Under the pieces are notes generated by a model that saw only the letters and a program-made list of their open reading frames with translations, was not told the origin of the DNA and did not search any database. The position numbers were made by a program, and so were the translations under genes. Positions 10,006 through 21,371 of a stretch of 64,000 bases of DNA are shown here, piece by piece (position 1 is the stretch's first letter; each line of letters begins with the position of its first letter). Where the stretch lies: positions 62,001 to 126,000 of the forward strand of contig NZ_FNQR01000007.1 of assembly GCF_900107755.1 (NCBI RefSeq), given 5' to 3'. The DNA comes from Thalassobacillus cyri. GTDB lineage: Bacteria; Bacillota; Bacilli; Bacillales; Halobacillaceae.

Positions 10006-10046
10006 AAAAAAGCGCGAAACCTTCGATGAGGTTTCGCGCTTTTTTT
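10006..10046. terminator. Bidirectional terminator between ywjG and pyrG
   Basis: AAAAAAGCGCGAAACC (10006-10021) pairs with GGTTTCGCGCTTTTTT (from 10030), loop ttcgatga. It serves the convergent ywjG and pyrG. Confidence 0.92.
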
Positions 10047-10047
10047 A

Positions 10048-11709
<1,662 letters not shown>

Positions 11710-11751
11710 TCATAAAAATTAACAAGTAAATGTAGTGGAGCAAATAAGAAA

Positions 11752-11872
11752 AGCGCAAGCGCCCTGAAAGACACGACACGCATAAGCAAAACGGCTGGAG
11801 GAAGGCGTTCTTTCCTTCCGCAAGACGGGTTGCTTATGTCGCGGATGTCTGGGCGCTGAAGCTAACCAATTC
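11752..11872. repeat. Palindromic dispersed repeat with AAAAGCGCAAGCGCC end
   Basis: About 120 bases forming one long imperfect hairpin. The left arm starts AAAAGCGCAAGCGCCC and runs through CGACACGCATAAGCA; the right arm carries TGCTTATGTCGCG and GGGCGCT. A relative lies at 28972-29092, and its boundary sequence recurs inverted at 42047-42061 and in part at 28862. I recall similar hairpin repeats from Bacillaceae intergenic regions. It lies upstream of pyrG. Confidence 0.75.
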
Positions 11873-11884
11873 TTCGCAACCAAA

Positions 11885-11930
11885 TCTTATACTTTAATCC
11901 TTTTAACAAAGTTAAATTTTCATAAAGTAA
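11885..11930 (+). repeat. Terminator-linked dispersed repeat, copy B (partial)
   Basis: Carries the palindromic half of the family: cttatactttaa followed by ttttaacaaagttaaa. The hairpin half is missing. It abuts the rpoE terminator, with 8-10 bases between its end and the stem. Confidence 0.75.
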
Positions 11931-11935
11931 AAATA

Positions 11936-11965
11936 AAAAGCGCTCCCCGGTTATGGGGAGCGCTT
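11936..11965 (-). terminator. Intrinsic terminator of rpoE
   Basis: On the minus strand AAGCGCTCCCC pairs with GGGGAGCGCTT, loop ATAACC, followed by TTTATTTTT. Confidence 0.92.
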
Positions 11966-12039
11966 CTAGGTTCGTTTCACGAAATTTTAAGAGCCCAAAT
12001 AAGATTGTACTTATTTATGGTTCGAAAGTCAAGCGGCAA

Positions 12040-12567
12040 TCAGAGGTCGTCATCTTCCTCGTCATCATCGCCAATGAAGCTGATATCGTCTTCAATGACC
12101 TCTTCCTCTTCTTCATCAAGGTCATCGTTGTCATAATCACCTTCGAAACCATCATCGCTCTCATCAAGATTCAAATCTTCATCATCCAAACCAAGGTCTT
12201 CCTCAAGATCTTCTTCGAACAATGCTTCATCTGCAGTTTTTTCTTTCACTTTACGCTTTGGCTTTTTCTTTTTACGTTTCTTCGGCAGGTTGGAAATTTC
12301 TTCTTCCATCTGTTCTACCGGGTACCAGCGCTTCAGTCCCCATTTATTCGTGCCAATCGTCATGAATCCGCCGTCAATGTTCATATCCGTATAGAACTGG
12401 GCGATATAATTTTCCTTTTGTTTCTCCGTATAGCCCTTCATATCAGCAATCTCGTGGAACAAGTCATTGAAGTCGACTGCCTCTCTTTTTTCTTCCAGCA
12501 TAACCGCCGCAAGATCAATCATGGACATTTCTTCAATTTGATCTTTACTATACTCTTTCAAGCTCAA
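12040..12567 (-). CDS. rpoE: DNA-directed RNA polymerase delta subunit
   Basis: Gram-positive-specific RNA polymerase subunit that speeds core recycling and lowers non-specific binding. The 175-residue protein has an N-terminal HARE-HTH fold (about residues 1-90, MSLKEYSKDQIEEMSMIDLA ... GTNKWGLKRWYP), a lysine-rich bridge (KKRKKKKPKRKVKEK) and an almost purely Asp/Glu C-terminal tail (about residues 118-175), as expected. In B. subtilis rpoE follows fadF-acdA; here it stands apart, with a small plus-strand gene and icmF between. Confidence 0.95.
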   Translation of the reverse strand: MSLKEYSKDQIEEMSMIDLAAVMLEEKREAVDFNDLFHEIADMKGYTEKQKENYIAQFYTDMNIDGGFMTIGTNKWGLKRWYPVEQMEEEISNLPKKRKKKKPKRKVKEKTADEALFEEDLEEDLGLDDEDLNLDESDDGFEGDYDNDDLDEEEEEVIEDDISFIGDDDEEDDDL

Positions 12568-12804
12568 GGTCCAGCACTCCTTTAATGATAATTAAGGTAT
12601 ATATGTCTACTTTTATCAAGTCCTACAATTCTCATATTTAACCATACCTAATATTATATGGTTAGCCTATATAAAAATCAATGATTGGGAGATTTTCTAT
12701 CCAAACAGGCTGAAATCCATGCCATTTGGTTTGGTCTTGCTGCATTTTTATCGTAAAATAAGTCTATCCGAAGTTCAGTTACATTAAACAAAGGAGAGAT
12801 TTTC

Positions 12805-13116
12805 ATGCGGATTGCAAAATGGCTCCTCATCATCTTTGCCGTCTTCGTCGGCGGGTATTATTTATACACTAATTACGGGATGATCAACACAGAGGAACTG
12901 ACTGGTGTCCAGATCGAGAAGAAGGACCACAAGGGTGACGCTTACTATATTTATGTCGACGGAGATAAATATAAAGTGAAAGATGAAAATATTTGGATGC
13001 TTTTGGACAAAGAAAAGAATTATGACCTTACTTATGAATGGTACGGACAGACTACTCCATCCATCAAGAAAATCAATCAAACCGGCGACCATGACGCCGT
13101 TGGCGGTGGACACTAA
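12805..13116 (+). CDS. Small membrane-anchored protein of unknown function
   Basis: A 103-residue protein with an N-terminal hydrophobic segment (residues 4-22, AKWLLIIFAVFVGGYYLY) that is either a signal anchor or an uncleaved signal peptide. It is followed by a hydrophilic, beta-rich exported part (DAYYIYVDGDKYKVKDENIW) and a Gly-rich end. AAAGGAGAG precedes the ATG. I do not recognise a named family; the size and layout suit DUF1093-like (YxeA) extracytoplasmic proteins, but this is a guess. It has its own terminator and is convergent with icmF. Confidence 0.75.
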   Translation: MRIAKWLLIIFAVFVGGYYLYTNYGMINTEELTGVQIEKKDHKGDAYYIYVDGDKYKVKDENIWMLLDKEKNYDLTYEWYGQTTPSIKKINQTGDHDAVGGGH

Positions 13117-13127
13117 CTCCGCTAAAA

Positions 13128-13156
13128 CACTCTCACTCCGTATGGGAGTGTTTTTG
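13128..13156 (+). terminator. Intrinsic terminator of the small membrane protein gene
   Basis: CACTCC (13134-13139) pairs with GGAGTG (13145-13150), extended by flanking pairs and followed by TTTTTG, shortly after the stop at 13116. Confidence 0.75.
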
Positions 13157-13222
13157 TTTATGAAATTTCGGCTTATGACCAAGCATCTTATGCCGAAAGC
13201 CTTAGTGTTCAATTTTTTTAAG
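13157..13222 (+). repeat. Terminator-linked dispersed repeat, copy C
   Basis: Carries tcggcttatgaccaag and atgccgaaagccttagtgtt, matching the hairpin half of copies A and D, then a degenerated A/T-rich half ending in tttttttaag. The icmF terminator stem starts nine bases later. Confidence 0.72.
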
Positions 13223-13223
13223 T

Positions 13224-13262
13224 GAAAATAAAAGGACTCCCAGTGTGAACTGAGAGTCCTTT
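13224..13262 (-). terminator. Intrinsic terminator of the icmF operon
   Basis: On the minus strand AAGGACTCTCAG pairs with CTGGGAGTCCTT, followed by TTATTTT, just after the icmF stop. Confidence 0.9.
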
Positions 13263-13272
13263 CCTTTTAGGG

Positions 13273-16200
13273 TTACATATTCCGGCGATATTGTCCGCCT
13301 ACTTCATAGAGGGCGTTGGTGATTTGTCCGAGACTTGCTGACTTCACTGTTTCCATCAATTCTGCGAAGATGTTGCCGTCGCTTGCTGCTACCTCTTTTA
13401 AGCGCTGTAATGCTTCTTCTGTTTTATCCTCATTCGTTTTTTGGAATTCACGCAGCGTCTGAATTTGATGTTCTTTTTCTTCCTTCGTAGCACGTGCAAT
13501 TTCCATCGAATTGATCTCATCTTCTGAAGGCGGTGTCGGGTTCAAGTAGGTGTTGACGCCGACAATTGGCAGGTCGCCGCTATGCTTTTTGCTTTCATAA
13601 TAAAGCGATTCTTCCTGTATCTTGCCACGCTGGTATTGGCGTTCCATCGCGCCTAGTACACCGCCGCGGTCGTTAATGCGTTCGAATTCCTGCAGGACTG
13701 CTTGCTCCACCATATCGGTCAACTGCTCGATGATATAGGCTCCCTGGAGGGAGTTTTCATTTTTCGTCAGACCGAACTCCTTACTGATGATCATCTGAAT
13801 CGCCATCGCACGGCGTACGGATTCCTCCGTAGGCGTGGTGATCGCCTCATCATAAGAATTGGTGTGGAGCGAGTTACAGTTGTCCTGGATAGCAATCAAC
13901 GCCTGCAACGTAGTACGGATATCGTTGAAGTTGATTTCCTGTGCGTGCAAGGAACGTCCGGAAGTCTGAATATGATACTTCAGCTTCTGGCTCCGCTCAT
14001 TCGCACCGTACTTCTCTTTCATAATGATTGCCCAGATTCTTCGGGCAACGCGTCCCATCACCGTGTATTCGGGATCTAAACCATTCGAGAAGAAAAATGA
14101 CAGGTTCGGTGCAAATTTGTTGATATCCATGCCACGGCTCAAGTAATACTCGACATACGTAAATCCGTTCGCCAACGTGAACGCAAGCTGGGTAATCGGG
14201 TTCGCTCCCGCTTCGGCAATATGATAGCCGGAAATCGAGACAGAATAGTAGTTGCGTACTTCATGGTCAATGAAGTACTGCTGGATATCCCCCATCATGC
14301 GCAAGGCGAATTCCGTTGAGAAAATACATGTGTTTTGGCCCTGGTCTTCTTTCAAAATGTCTGCCTGAACCGTTCCACGCACGACATGCAGGGTTTCTGC
14401 TTTGATTTGCTCCATTTCTTCTGCGTCTGGCTTACGTCCCTGTTCTTTCTCAAATTTCTCGAGCTGCTGATCGATCGCTGTGTTCATGAACATCGCCAAA
14501 ATGATTGGCGCAGGTCCATTGATCGTCATGGAAACAGATGTCAGGGGATCTGTCAGATCAAAGCCGTCATACAGCTTTTTCATATCTTCTAACGTACAAA
14601 TACTGACACCGCTTTCCCCGACTTTCCCGTAAATGTCCGGGCGTTCATCCGGGTCTTCTCCATATAAAGTAACAGAGTCAAAAGCAGTACTTAACCGCTT
14701 GGCATCATCGTCTTTCGACAGATAGTGAAAACGGCGGTTGGTCCGTTCTGGTGTACCTTCTCCGGCAAACTGGCGTTTCGGGTCTTCCCCTTTTCGCTTG
14801 AACGGGAATACGCCTGCTGTAAACGGAAATGCGCCTGGTACATTTTCCTTGAGAAGCCAGACGAGACGGTCACCCCAGTCGTTGTAAGATGGCAAGGCAA
14901 CTTTCGGTATTTTTAACCCGGCCAGACTTTCTGTCGTCAGATCCATGGTGATTTCCTTATCCCGTACTTTAAAAGTGTAGGTATCGCCGCTGTATCGTTC
15001 ATGAAGCGCATCCCAATCATCCAATTTTTCTTTCGCTTTCGGATCGACGTCCTGCTCATATTGCTTGATCAATGCTTCGATTTTTTCCTTCGCTTCTTCA
15101 TCTTCCAATGCTTCTGCTGTCCCTTTCAATTGGTACAGTTTGCGAGCTTTTTCTGCCTGCTGTTCTGCATTGTCATGGTAGTTGCGCACCAGCATAGCGA
15201 TATCACGCAAGTATTGTTTCCGTTCGTTCGGGATGATGACATTCTGTTTTTCCACATTTGCTGTTCTTTCAAAAGAAGTTGCCTCTCCCCAATCATAGCC
15301 TTGGTTCAACTTATCAATGATGGCTGCGAACAGGGTATTCGTTCCCGGGTCATTGAACTGGCTGGCGATGGTCCCAAAGACAGGGAAAGTACTCGGATCT
15401 TGATGAAACAGCATATGGCTGCGTTCATATTGCTTACACACTTGCTGGTATGCATCCTCGGATCCTTTTTGTTCAAATTTATTGATGACAATGAAGTCAG
15501 CAAAATCGATCATATCAATTTTTTCAAGTTGGGACGGTGCTCCAAATTCCGCTGTCATGACATACATAGATAAGTCGGAAACTTCCGTTACAGCTGCGTT
15601 GCCCTGACCGATGCCGCTTGTTTCCACGATGATAAAATCCACTCCAGCCGCTTTGACGACCTGGATCGCTTCCTCAATCGCTTTCGATAACTCCGATTTA
15701 GAGTCTCTTGTTGCGAGCGAGCGCATATAGACACGGGGATTAAAAATCGCGTTCATACGGATTCTGTCTCCTAATAATGCTCCTCCGGTTTTTTTCTTTG
15801 TCGGGTCAATCGAAAGAATGGCCACTTTCTTGTCAGGAATTTCATTTAAAAAGCGCCGGATCAATTCATCGGTCAAGGAACTTTTTCCTGCTCCTCCGGT
15901 ACCTGTAATTCCCAATACCGGGATATTCTTCGTCTCACTTTGTTTCACAGCTGCTTCAAATTGAGCAGCAGCTTCACGATCCTCTTCCGGCGTGTTCTCT
16001 ACATAAGTAATGAAACGAGCGATCGCCTGATGATCTCCCTTTTCCAGTTCCTTAATGGTTTCTTCCGGAACGAGTGGCGGCAAGAAGTCGCACTCTTCCA
16101 TCATCTGGTTGATCATACCCTGCAGACCATGCTCACGCCCGTCCTCCGGTGAAAATACCCGTGCAACACCATACTCGTGGAGCTCTTTGATTTCACGCGG

Positions 16201-16518
16201 CAGGATGACGCCCCCACCTCCGCCATACACGCGGATATGGCCTGCTCCTTTTTCGTTCAACAAATCAATCATATATTTAAAATATTCGACATGACCGCCC
16301 TGGTAAGAAGAAACCGCAATACCCTGGGCATCCTCCTGGATGGCCGTATTGACAACATCTTCGACAGAGCGATTGTGACCAAGGTGAATGACCTCGGCAC
16401 CGGTCGATTGTAAAATCCGGCGCATAATATTAATAGAAGCATCATGTCCATCGAATAAGCTCGAAGCTGTCACGAACCGGACCGGGTACTTCGGCTGGTA
16501 AACCGTAGGTTGTTCCAT
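13273..16518 (-). CDS. icmF: Fused isobutyryl-CoA mutase IcmF (B12-dependent)
   Basis: Adenosylcobalamin enzyme, 1081 residues, that interconverts isobutyryl-CoA and n-butyryl-CoA. The N-terminal B12-binding domain (about residues 10-145) has [18 protein letters not shown] and a glycine run GGGGGV. A MeaB-like GTPase chaperone domain (about 195-420) has P-loop GTGGAGKSS. The C-terminal half is the mutase barrel. In the segment [14 protein letters not shown] a Gln aligns with the substrate Arg of methylmalonyl-CoA mutase (MVRNTYIF), and GVFPF has Phe where that enzyme has Tyr, both favouring isobutyryl-type substrates. The start at 16518 follows AAGGAGGATGGGAACG; an ATG at 16527 overlaps that site. 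Last gene of the operon. Confidence 0.94.
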   Translation of the reverse strand: MEQPTVYQPKYPVRFVTASSLFDGHDASINIMRRILQSTGAEVIHLGHNRSVEDVVNTAIQEDAQGIAVSSYQGGHVEYFKYMIDLLNEKGAGHIRVYGGGGGVILPREIKELHEYGVARVFSPEDGREHGLQGMINQMMEECDFLPPLVPEETIKELEKGDHQAIARFITYVENTPEEDREAAAQFEAAVKQSETKNIPVLGITGTGGAGKSSLTDELIRRFLNEIPDKKVAILSIDPTKKKTGGALLGDRIRMNAIFNPRVYMRSLATRDSKSELSKAIEEAIQVVKAAGVDFIIVETSGIGQGNAAVTEVSDLSMYVMTAEFGAPSQLEKIDMIDFADFIVINKFEQKGSEDAYQQVCKQYERSHMLFHQDPSTFPVFGTIASQFNDPGTNTLFAAIIDKLNQGYDWGEATSFERTANVEKQNVIIPNERKQYLRDIAMLVRNYHDNAEQQAEKARKLYQLKGTAEALEDEEAKEKIEALIKQYEQDVDPKAKEKLDDWDALHERYSGDTYTFKVRDKEITMDLTTESLAGLKIPKVALPSYNDWGDRLVWLLKENVPGAFPFTAGVFPFKRKGEDPKRQFAGEGTPERTNRRFHYLSKDDDAKRLSTAFDSVTLYGEDPDERPDIYGKVGESGVSICTLEDMKKLYDGFDLTDPLTSVSMTINGPAPIILAMFMNTAIDQQLEKFEKEQGRKPDAEEMEQIKAETLHVVRGTVQADILKEDQGQNTCIFSTEFALRMMGDIQQYFIDHEVRNYYSVSISGYHIAEAGANPITQLAFTLANGFTYVEYYLSRGMDINKFAPNLSFFFSNGLDPEYTVMGRVARRIWAIIMKEKYGANERSQKLKYHIQTSGRSLHAQEINFNDIRTTLQALIAIQDNCNSLHTNSYDEAITTPTEESVRRAMAIQMIISKEFGLTKNENSLQGAYIIEQLTDMVEQAVLQEFERINDRGGVLGAMERQYQRGKIQEESLYYESKKHSGDLPIVGVNTYLNPTPPSEDEINSMEIARATKEEKEHQIQTLREFQKTNEDKTEEALQRLKEVAASDGNIFAELMETVKSASLGQITNALYEVGGQYRRNM

Positions 16519-16537
16519 CGTTCCCATCCTCCTTCAG

Positions 16538-17176
16538 TTATGAAGTTTGTTGATTCTGTATACTATTTACATTGAGACCTTCTAATAAAAAGTGGACTTG
16601 ACGCTTTGTATAGCTTTCGAGCGTAAATTCTTTTTGCAGCATCCAGCGCCGGAAGCCCCACATTTGTCCCTGGATGAATATATTGTTGGCAATCAAAGAA
16701 ATATCCTGTTCTGCCATTGGCGTGGAAATGCTGTTTCGGATCACCTGGGTCAGCATCTCCAGCATATCTTTTTCCTTTTGCAGCACATATTCCTGCGCAT
16801 CCCGGGAAAGGGATTTAACCTCTTGATACATCACGACAACTTCATCCTGCATATCATCCATCAGTTGAAAATAGGAAGTGACCGCATGAATCAAGCTATC
16901 GATCGTCTTCTTTTCGGTATCAATGACCTGCTCCATCCTGTCCTTCACCCGCTCATAAATGGAATCACAGACAAGAAACAGCACATCCTCCTTGGTACGG
17001 ATATATTCATAGAGGGTGCCGATGCTGAAGCCCGAGGCCTTCGCGATTTCCCTGGTTGTCGTTTTATGGAACCCTTTTTCGATAAAAAGAGAAACGGCTC
17101 CCTTGATCATCTGGTTGCGTCTCTTTTCGACGAGACCCTGATCTTTGATCGATGAGGGCACCTGTTGATCAGCCAT
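16538..17176 (-). CDS. TetR/AcrR-family transcriptional regulator
   Basis: A 212-residue regulator with an N-terminal HTH (about residues 17-63: KRRNQMIKGAVSLFIEKGF, TTTREIAKASGFSIGTLYEYI) and an all-helical ligand domain. The start overlaps the meaB stop by eight bases and GAAAGGAGGG precedes it, so the two are translationally coupled; icmF follows after about 20 bases. TetR proteins in acyl-CoA operons often respond to acyl-CoA. It is a candidate for binding the palindromes upstream of the thiolase and fadF, but a separate FadR elsewhere is equally possible. Confidence 0.9.
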   Translation of the reverse strand: MADQQVPSSIKDQGLVEKRRNQMIKGAVSLFIEKGFHKTTTREIAKASGFSIGTLYEYIRTKEDVLFLVCDSIYERVKDRMEQVIDTEKKTIDSLIHAVTSYFQLMDDMQDEVVVMYQEVKSLSRDAQEYVLQKEKDMLEMLTQVIRNSISTPMAEQDISLIANNIFIQGQMWGFRRWMLQKEFTLESYTKRQVHFLLEGLNVNSIQNQQTS

Positions 17177-18119
17177 GGCTATTCCCTCCTTTCACTTTCC
17201 ATTCCTGGAACCATTCTTTAGCCAACTGGTAAGGGTCGGAATCTGCATCCTGGAAAGCCTGCTGTTTTTGATGATCATTCTCTATCGTCTGCTCGACATC
17301 CCGCCAGATTTCTTCCCGGATCAAATCATAGACTTCCAGTTTCAGCTGATGCTGCCGCTGCTCTTCCCCTTTTGCCGTTTCATATAAGTAGTCATGATGA
17401 CGGCTGATTTCCTGCCATAACTGGTCGATTCCTTCATTCCGGGTGGAAATTGTCTGGACAATCGGGGGCACCCACCCTTTTGGATTGGCAATCATCATAT
17501 ATTCTTCAAGCGTCGTTTTCAGGCGCTGCACGCCTGGTAAGTCCGCTTTATTGATAATGAAGAGGTCAGCGATTTCCATGATCCCTGCTTTGAATATCTG
17601 TAACACGTCTCCACTATTCGGAGTAAGAACCAGCCCTGTCGTATCAGCAACTTTCATGATATCGAGCTCGGACTGTCCGACACCGACAGTTTCCACAAGA
17701 ATTACGTCAAATCCGTAAGCATCGCAAACCCGGATTGTATCCTTCGTCGCCCGTGCAAGGCCGCCAAGGCTTCCACGTGTCGCCATACTGCGGATAAAAA
17801 TGCCTGGATCCGTAAAATGCTGGTTCATGCGGACACGGTCCCCTAGCAGGGCACCGCCGCTGAACGGACTAGTCGGGTCGACTGCGATGACCGCTACCGT
17901 CAGGTCCTGTGCTCGCAGATGCGAAAGCAGACGATTGACGAGTGAACTCTTCCCAGCACCAGGGGAACCGGTAATCCCGATATAATGGGCGTTTTTTTTG
18001 AATGAGAAAATATCACTCAGCATATCCAGCTTTTCCGGCGCGTCGTTCTCTACAAGTGTGATGGCTCTCGCAAGAGCCCGCATATCCTGTTGTTGGATCC
18101 GTTCAGCTAATGGGTGCAT
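17169..18119 (-). CDS. meaB: MeaB-type GTPase, mutase chaperone
   Basis: A SIMIBI-class G protein of 316 residues that gates cofactor loading and protects B12-dependent acyl-CoA mutases. It shows P-loop GSPGAGKSS (about residues 51-59), [20 protein letters not shown], the switch region ETVGVGQSE and base-specificity motif NKAD. It is encoded between acdA and the TetR gene in one operon with icmF, although IcmF already contains such a domain. GAAAGGAAG precedes the ATG. Confidence 0.94.
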   Translation of the reverse strand: MHPLAERIQQQDMRALARAITLVENDAPEKLDMLSDIFSFKKNAHYIGITGSPGAGKSSLVNRLLSHLRAQDLTVAVIAVDPTSPFSGGALLGDRVRMNQHFTDPGIFIRSMATRGSLGGLARATKDTIRVCDAYGFDVILVETVGVGQSELDIMKVADTTGLVLTPNSGDVLQIFKAGIMEIADLFIINKADLPGVQRLKTTLEEYMMIANPKGWVPPIVQTISTRNEGIDQLWQEISRHHDYLYETAKGEEQRQHQLKLEVYDLIREEIWRDVEQTIENDHQKQQAFQDADSDPYQLAKEWFQEWKVKGGNSHG

Positions 18120-18135
18120 AATAGCTTCCTTTCTC

Positions 18136-19278
18136 CTATTCTTTCGTCAGCATACGTCCGATGACAAGACGCTGGATTTCGTTGGTACCTTCATAGATTT
18201 GGGTAATTTTTGCATCACGCATGTAACGCTCGACTGGATAGTCCTTCGTATAGCCGTATCCGCCGTAAACTTGGACAGCTTCAACGGTATGCCGCATCGC
18301 AGCATCACCTGCATACAATTTAGCCATAGCAGACGCTTTCGCATAAGGCTTGCCTTCTGATTCGAGGTATGCTGCCTGGTACGTCAACAGACGGGCAGCT
18401 TCCACATCTGTTGCCATGTCAGCAAGTTTGAAAGAAACTCCCTGGTTCTGCGCAATCGGCTTGCCGAATTGTTCCCGCTCTTTCGCATAGGCTACGGACG
18501 CATCAAGAGCGCCCTGGGCAATCCCGACTGCTTGCGCGGCAATCCCGTTACGACCGCCATCCAATGTCATCATCGCAATCTTGAAACCTTTGCCCTCTTC
18601 TCCCAGCAGGTTTTCTTTAGGAACCTTGCAATCTTCGAAAATCAATTCGGTTGTAGGAGAAGAGCGGATGCCTAATTTCTTTTCTTTTTTACCGAATGTG
18701 AATCCTGGTGTGCCTTTTTCTACAATGAAAGCACTGATGCCACGGCTGCCTGCATCCGGGTCCGTTTTTGCAAATACAATATAAATGTCCGCGACGCCAC
18801 CATTGGTGATCCAGACTTTGCTGCCATTCAGTACATACTGATCTCCGTCAAGCTTCGCCTGGGTACGCATGGAAGCTACGTCACTACCTGCCCCGGGCTC
18901 GGACAGGGCGTATGCTCCAAGCTTTTCTCCAGAAGCAAGCTGAGCAAGGAAGGTCTTCTTCTGCTCTTCATTCCCGAATTTATAAATCGGCCAGCTGGCA
19001 AGGGATATGTGTGCGGATAATGTCACACCCGTGGAAGCACAGACACGTGATAGTTCCTCTACTGCAATGACATAGCTGACAAAGTCTGATCCGATACCGT
19101 TGTACTCCTCCGGCCATGGGATACCGGTCAATCCGAGTTCCGCCATCTTATCAAAGATCTCCCGGTCAAAACGTTCCTCTTCATCCCGTTCAGCTGCTGT
19201 CGGTTCCACTTCATTCTTTGCAAAATCACGCACCATTTTACGTAGCATTTCTTGTTCTTCGGTCAATTGAAAGTTCAT
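18136..19278 (-). CDS. acdA: Acyl-CoA dehydrogenase (AcdA-like)
   Basis: FAD flavoenzyme of 380 residues that introduces the alpha-beta double bond into acyl-CoA and passes electrons to ETF. The usual domains are present: N-terminal helices ([20 protein letters not shown]), the middle beta domain with [15 protein letters not shown], and C-terminal helices with the catalytic glutamate in [12 protein letters not shown]. It closely resembles B. subtilis AcdA. GGGAGGATACCGAC precedes the ATG. It is 21 bases from the neighbouring dehydrogenase gene and followed directly by meaB. Confidence 0.94.
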   Translation of the reverse strand: MNFQLTEEQEMLRKMVRDFAKNEVEPTAAERDEEERFDREIFDKMAELGLTGIPWPEEYNGIGSDFVSYVIAVEELSRVCASTGVTLSAHISLASWPIYKFGNEEQKKTFLAQLASGEKLGAYALSEPGAGSDVASMRTQAKLDGDQYVLNGSKVWITNGGVADIYIVFAKTDPDAGSRGISAFIVEKGTPGFTFGKKEKKLGIRSSPTTELIFEDCKVPKENLLGEEGKGFKIAMMTLDGGRNGIAAQAVGIAQGALDASVAYAKEREQFGKPIAQNQGVSFKLADMATDVEAARLLTYQAAYLESEGKPYAKASAMAKLYAGDAAMRHTVEAVQVYGGYGYTKDYPVERYMRDAKITQIYEGTNEIQRLVIGRMLTKE

Positions 19279-19299
19279 GTCGGTATCCTCCCTGAAATA

Positions 19300-20445
19300 T
19301 TAGTCCTTCAATAAATGTTTGCTGATTACGATATGCTGAATTTCATTCGTGCCTTCATAGATTTCACAAACCTTGGCATCACGGAAAAATCGCTCAACTG
19401 GATAATCTTCCGTGTAGCCATAGCCACCGTACACCTGAACAGCTTCAATCGCGTTTTTCACCGCTGTTTTCGAAGCATACATTTTCGCCATCGAAACTTC
19501 TTTGTTACAAGGGGCACCCGCTTCCTTCAAAGAAGCAGCATGATAGGTCAATAGTTTAGCTGCCTCTACTTCTGTTGCCATATCGGCAAGCTTAAAAGCA
19601 AGCCCTTGCTGCTGGGCAATCGGTTTACCGAATTGCTCCCTTTCTTTCGCGTAAGCAACCGCATGCTCCATCGCCGCTTCGGCAATCCCCAACGACTGGG
19701 CTGCAATTCCGATTCTTCCGGAATTGAGATTGGACATCGCGATCTTGAACCCTTCTCCTTCGTTCCCGAGCATCTGCGCTGAGGAAACTTCACAGTTGTC
19801 GAACGTCAATTGGACCGTGCTGGATCCATGAAGCCCCATTTTCTTTTCTTTCTTACCGATTATAAGGCCTGGCGTATCTTTTTCGACGATGAACGTGCTG
19901 ACCCCCTGGTAGCCATTTTCATCCATGTTGGTACGGGCGAAAACGATATAGGTGTCCGCTTCTCCCCCATTCGTAATGAACACTTTCGAACCGTTCAGGA
20001 TATATTTGTCTCCCTGTTTGACGGCCCGGGTTTTCAAACTTCCTGCATCCGACCCGGCACTTGGTTCTGTCAGGGCAAAGGCTCCGAGATACTCACCGGA
20101 GGCAAGTTTCGGAATATATTTCTGCTTCTGTTCCTCGGTTCCGAAATTCAAAATCGGCAGTGTGCCGACCGATGTGTGCACGGATAGGATGACACCTACT
20201 GTCGCACTTACTTTGGATAATTCGTGGATGGCAATGATATAGGAGGTATAATCCATCTCAGAACCGCCGTATTTTTCTGGAATTGGAATCCCCATCAATC
20301 CCAATTCTCCCATTTTGGTGACGATCTCCCGCGGAAAACGGCCTTCTGTCTCCATTTTCTCTATCGCTGGGGCTACTTCTTTCTGAGCGAAATCGCGCAC
20401 CATTTTTCGCATCATTTCCTGTTCATCTGTAAAATGTAGATTCAT
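19300..20445 (-). CDS. Acyl-CoA dehydrogenase, second copy (short/branched-chain type)
   Basis: A 381-residue paralogue of the adjacent AcdA, with ALTEPSAGSDAGSLKT, WITNGG-equivalent FITNGGEADTY and catalytic Glu in [12 protein letters not shown]. It is roughly half identical by eye. GGGGAGAGG lies six bases before the ATG at 20445; a frame opening at 20466 overlaps the upstream gene and lacks a site. Two dehydrogenases in one operon suggest different acyl-CoA specificities, for example butyryl-CoA and isobutyryl- or 2-methylbutyryl-CoA. Specificity cannot be assigned from sequence alone. Confidence 0.93.
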   Translation of the reverse strand: MNLHFTDEQEMMRKMVRDFAQKEVAPAIEKMETEGRFPREIVTKMGELGLMGIPIPEKYGGSEMDYTSYIIAIHELSKVSATVGVILSVHTSVGTLPILNFGTEEQKQKYIPKLASGEYLGAFALTEPSAGSDAGSLKTRAVKQGDKYILNGSKVFITNGGEADTYIVFARTNMDENGYQGVSTFIVEKDTPGLIIGKKEKKMGLHGSSTVQLTFDNCEVSSAQMLGNEGEGFKIAMSNLNSGRIGIAAQSLGIAEAAMEHAVAYAKEREQFGKPIAQQQGLAFKLADMATEVEAAKLLTYHAASLKEAGAPCNKEVSMAKMYASKTAVKNAIEAVQVYGGYGYTEDYPVERFFRDAKVCEIYEGTNEIQHIVISKHLLKD

Positions 20446-20466
20446 CGTTGTCCTCTCCCCTGACAA

Positions 20467-21321
20467 TCAATTTTCATACGTATAGAAGCCGCGCCCTGAT
20501 TTTTTACCGAGCCAGCCAGCCTTGACGTATTTGCGCAACAATGGACATGGGCGATATTTACTGTCACCGAAGCCTTCGTGCAGCACTTCCATGATATACA
20601 GGCATGTATCGAGCCCGATAAAGTCAGCCAGTGTCAGAGGTCCCATCGGATGGTTCATGCCGAGCTTCATGACTGTGTCGACATCTTCCGGTGTAGCAAC
20701 TCCTTCATAGACCGTATAGATCGCTTCATTGATCATCGGCATCAGCACACGATTCGATACGAACCCTGGGAAGTCATTGACTTCGACTGGTGTCTTGCAA
20801 ATTTTTTCGGTCATGTCTTTGATAGATTGATAGGTTTCATCGCTCGTTTGCAAGCCGCGAATAATTTCTACCAGCTTCATCACTGGTACCGGATTCATGA
20901 AATGCATACCGATTACCTGCGATGGCCGGTTTGTGACCGCCGCGATCTCTGTGATAGGAAGGGAGGATGTATTGGATGCCAGAATCGCATGCTCCGGAGC
21001 AACTTCATCCAGTTTTTTGAATAAATTTGTTTTGACATCCATATTTTCAACTATCGCTTCGATTACCAGATCACAGCTTGATGCTTCCGTGATATCCGTC
21101 GTAAAGGACAAGTTATCCAGCGCTTTTTGCTTCTCTTCTTCAGCAAGACGCCCTTTCTCTACGGAACGTGCCAGACGTTTCTCAATTCCTGCTTTTCCTT
21201 TATCCAACGCTTCCTCAGCGATATCATTCAATTTGACAGCAAAACCGTACTGAGCACATACTTGTGCAATTCCGGCGCCCATCTGTCCGGCCCCGATCAC
21301 CATGACTTGTTTAATGGACAT
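20467..21321 (-). CDS. hbd: 3-hydroxybutyryl-CoA dehydrogenase
   Basis: NAD(P)-dependent oxidation of 3-hydroxyacyl-CoA to acetoacetyl-CoA. The 284-residue protein has the dinucleotide-binding [14 protein letters not shown] (residues 8-21), the [15 protein letters not shown] block with catalytic residues, [15 protein letters not shown] and [19 protein letters not shown]. The single-domain length fits HBD/MmgB. It lies 21 bases upstream of the second acyl-CoA dehydrogenase gene and 50 bases downstream of the thiolase gene, in the same operon. Confidence 0.95.
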   Translation of the reverse strand: MSIKQVMVIGAGQMGAGIAQVCAQYGFAVKLNDIAEEALDKGKAGIEKRLARSVEKGRLAEEEKQKALDNLSFTTDITEASSCDLVIEAIVENMDVKTNLFKKLDEVAPEHAILASNTSSLPITEIAAVTNRPSQVIGMHFMNPVPVMKLVEIIRGLQTSDETYQSIKDMTEKICKTPVEVNDFPGFVSNRVLMPMINEAIYTVYEGVATPEDVDTVMKLGMNHPMGPLTLADFIGLDTCLYIMEVLHEGFGDSKYRPCPLLRKYVKAGWLGKKSGRGFYTYEN

Positions 21322-21371
21322 AGAAAAACCCCTTTCTTATTTACGTTTAGGAAACAACGTTACCTAGATGT

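Noticed and set aside
11953-12585. 210-codon plus-strand frame with phenylalanine/isoleucine-rich stretches opposite rpoE
   Set aside because: It is the complement of the acidic and lysine-rich parts of the delta subunit.
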